The position numbers and the translations under genes are program-made. This document shows, in pieces, positions 62,461-64,000 of a DNA stretch of 64,000 nucleotides (its first letter is position 1; every line of letters starts with the position of its first letter). The notes beneath the pieces were generated by a model. It made no database searches. It was not told the DNA's origin and worked only from the letters and a program-made list of their open reading frames with translations. Source of the DNA: Mycteria americana (taxonomy: Eukaryota > Chordata > Aves > Ciconiiformes > Ciconiidae); assembly GCF_035582795.1 (NCBI RefSeq), contig NC_134365.1, positions 211,388,387-211,452,386 of the forward strand, in the 5' to 3' direction.

Positions 62461-63053
62461 TGTTGTGGTTTAGCTTCAGTTGGCAACTAAGCACCACACA
62501 GCCACTTGCTCACCCTCCCCCCCGCCGGTGGGATGGGGGAGAGAATTGGAAGAGCAAAAGTAAGAAAATTCATGGGCTGAGATAAGAACAGTTTAATAAC
62601 TGGGAAAAAGGGGGGGGGGAAATGTATATAATAATAAATTGTAATGAAAAGGAAAACAACAAAAGAGAGAGAGAGGAACAAAAACTGGGGGGGGGGGGGG
62701 GAAGAAGCGATGCAACCACTCACCACCCACCGGCCAATGCCCAGCCCATCCCCGAGCAGCGATCGCTGCCCCCGGCCAACTCCTCCCAGCTTCTATACTG
62801 AGCATGATGTCATATGGTATGGAATAGCCCTTGGGCCAGTTTGGATCAATTATCTCGGCTCTGTCCCCTCCCAGCTTCTTGTGCACCTGGCAGAGCAGGG
62901 GAAGCTGAAAAGTCCTGGACCAGTGTAAACATTACTTAGCAACAACTAAAACATGAGTGTGTTATCAACATTATTGTAATCCTAAATCCAAAACACAGCA
63001 CTATACCAGCTACTAGGAAGAAAATTAACTCTATCCCGGCTGAAACCAGGACA
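62461..63053 (-). mobile_element. Solo ERV LTR
   Basis: On the minus strand it runs from TGTCCTGGTTTCAGCCGGG (63053 downward) to AACCACAACA (62461). The flanks are TTAAG and TGAAG, a 5-bp duplication with one mismatch. It has TGACATCA at the CRE position. A 15-base G run (62687-62701) and a nine-base G run (62611-62619) are local expansions. Confidence 0.92.
62687..62701. repeat. Poly-G run of 15 inside LTR
   Basis: Uninterrupted G run after 'aaaact'. Confidence 0.9.
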
Positions 63054-64000
63054 TGAAGTCAAACTTTGCTTAGGTTATGATATAATTAATCTAAAAAGCA
63101 ATAGCTGAGAATAAGACACTAATTGGAAACATGTCACATATTCTCATAAGCTGAGGCTACCCACAGGCCTGTAATCCTGTCTTGAAAATAAATTATACAT
63201 GAAATTTCTGGAAGTGTTGTGGAAGGCATTTCAACTCTTCAAATAAGTTATTTTGGCCTCAGTGGTACTGGCAATGTTTGGGGGTAAAAGAAGGAATATA
63301 TAGCTGCATCTCTTACGGTTTCCAAAGTACTTATCTCTCAGTCTTTTGCAGATGATTTTTATTTCCATTTCATGAATGAAGCACAGGGGATCTGAAAGAG
63401 CATAGCATTTTACTCGGAACAGAATGCATGATCAGCTTTGATGGAGCTTTGAATAGTATAGTTAGCTGGTTTAGTGTAGCTACCAGTTAGTTACCTGGTC
63501 AGTTACCTTGTTTAGTGTAGCTACCAGTGAAGTTACCAGTTTTATCTGGTAGTTAGCTACATAGTGTAGTTAGCTGGTTCCTGTAGGAAAGCTTTGGGAA
63601 AGATCATCTCTTTGCTTCAAAATGTACACAAGTATTCCTTGTGTAAAGTGATTCACATCTGCTTTTTGTGAATTCTAACTCTGTAGATAATGGAATTAAG
63701 CAATTTTGCACATAGGTGTAAAGTGGGGGCTGTTTCTGAACAGCTTGATGCCCGATAAGATCTTTGGCTTGTGAACACTTTGGGAAATCTGTTATTTTCA
63801 TTTCATGCTTATGTAGGAGTAACGGCATACTGACTCTTTCTGCGTATCTCTGTATTCAGTACAGTGGGTAACACCCAACATTCTTAATAGCTCTTGGATA
63901 CAAGAAGGATGCAGTCCTTAAGCCTGCACTCAGAATTGTTAACAGCCTCAATGAATGAGGCTAAAAATGCCCTCATCAACAAGTGGGTTCACTTCACAGC
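63054..64000. other. Intronic or upstream flank, nothing coding
   Basis: Only the imperfect tandem repeat at 63455-63581 stands out. Confidence 0.5.
63455..63581. repeat. About 40-bp imperfect tandem repeat, 3 units
   Basis: TAGTGTAG occurs at 63472, 63513 and 63552, in the contexts TTTAGTGTAGCTACCAGT (twice) and ATAGTGTAGTTAGCTGG. GCTACCAG and CTGGTAG words give it some dyad character. Confidence 0.8.

Larger units (their letters stand above)
42192..64000 (-). other. MTNR1B: Presumed MTNR1B intron 1 (partial)
   Basis: Melatonin receptor genes have one conserved coding intron. No minus-strand frame upstream of exon 2 shows the TM1 and KLRNAG sequence expected of exon 1 up to the window end. 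The simplest reading is one intron of at least 21.8 kb. If exon 1 is in an assembly gap or lost, part of this stretch could instead be 5' flank. Confidence 0.55.

Overview
This is vertebrate nuclear DNA, almost certainly from a bird. It is AT-leaning, gene-poor, and carries many 5'-truncated CR1 LINEs with the typical avian 3' tail (short ATTCTATG-type repeats). It also carries several endogenous retrovirus (ERV) LTRs of the avian TGTCCTGGTTT...AACCACGACA type. No bacterial-style genes, operons or CRISPR arrays are present.

The only gene part I can support is a single conserved exon on the minus strand, 41323-42191. It encodes the last 288 residues of a melatonin receptor, best matched to MTNR1B (Mel1b/MT2). 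A clean splice acceptor precedes it and a plausible polyadenylation signal follows about 195 bp after the stop. The short first exon (N-terminus and TM1) is not visible anywhere up to base 64000. Everything from 42192 to the window end is therefore most simply intron 1 of this gene, at least 21.8 kb long, or intron plus upstream flank. Bases 1-41121 would then be the region downstream of the gene.

Layout. 1-2936: two minus-strand CR1 pieces. 4579-5336: a GC-rich solo LTR (minus), followed by a pair of hairpins. 7118-7638: a solo LTR with a perfect 5-bp target duplication. 13262-14150: two small CR1 pieces. 17443-17708: an internally deleted LTR with a 21-G run. 19881-20455: CR1. 24575-26311: two LTRs in opposite orientation whose flanking pentamers suggest an LTR-LTR inversion. 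31402-32110: a solo LTR of another family with a perfect target duplication. 33030-34827 and 38024-38545: plus-strand CR1. 41122-42209: MTNR1B terminal exon and its signals. 42855-51610: more CR1, including the longest copy (49537-51610). 52760-52862: an old foldback repeat with tRNA-like sequence. 54504-57022: a complete, very young, non-coding ERV. 58623-62375: CR1. 62461-63053: solo LTR (minus).

The most interesting object is the element at 54504-57022. It has two 559-bp LTRs in which I read no difference, a perfect AGAAG target duplication, a tRNA-Lys-type primer binding site and a purine tract. Its 1.4-kb interior has no gag, pol or env and instead carries a 49-bp tandem array and a 166-bp direct duplication. 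It looks like a recently mobilised non-autonomous retrovirus-like element that depends on proteins supplied by another element. It lies antisense in the presumed MTNR1B intron. Its LTR holds an intact CRE (TGACGTCA) that differs in the related LTRs of this window.
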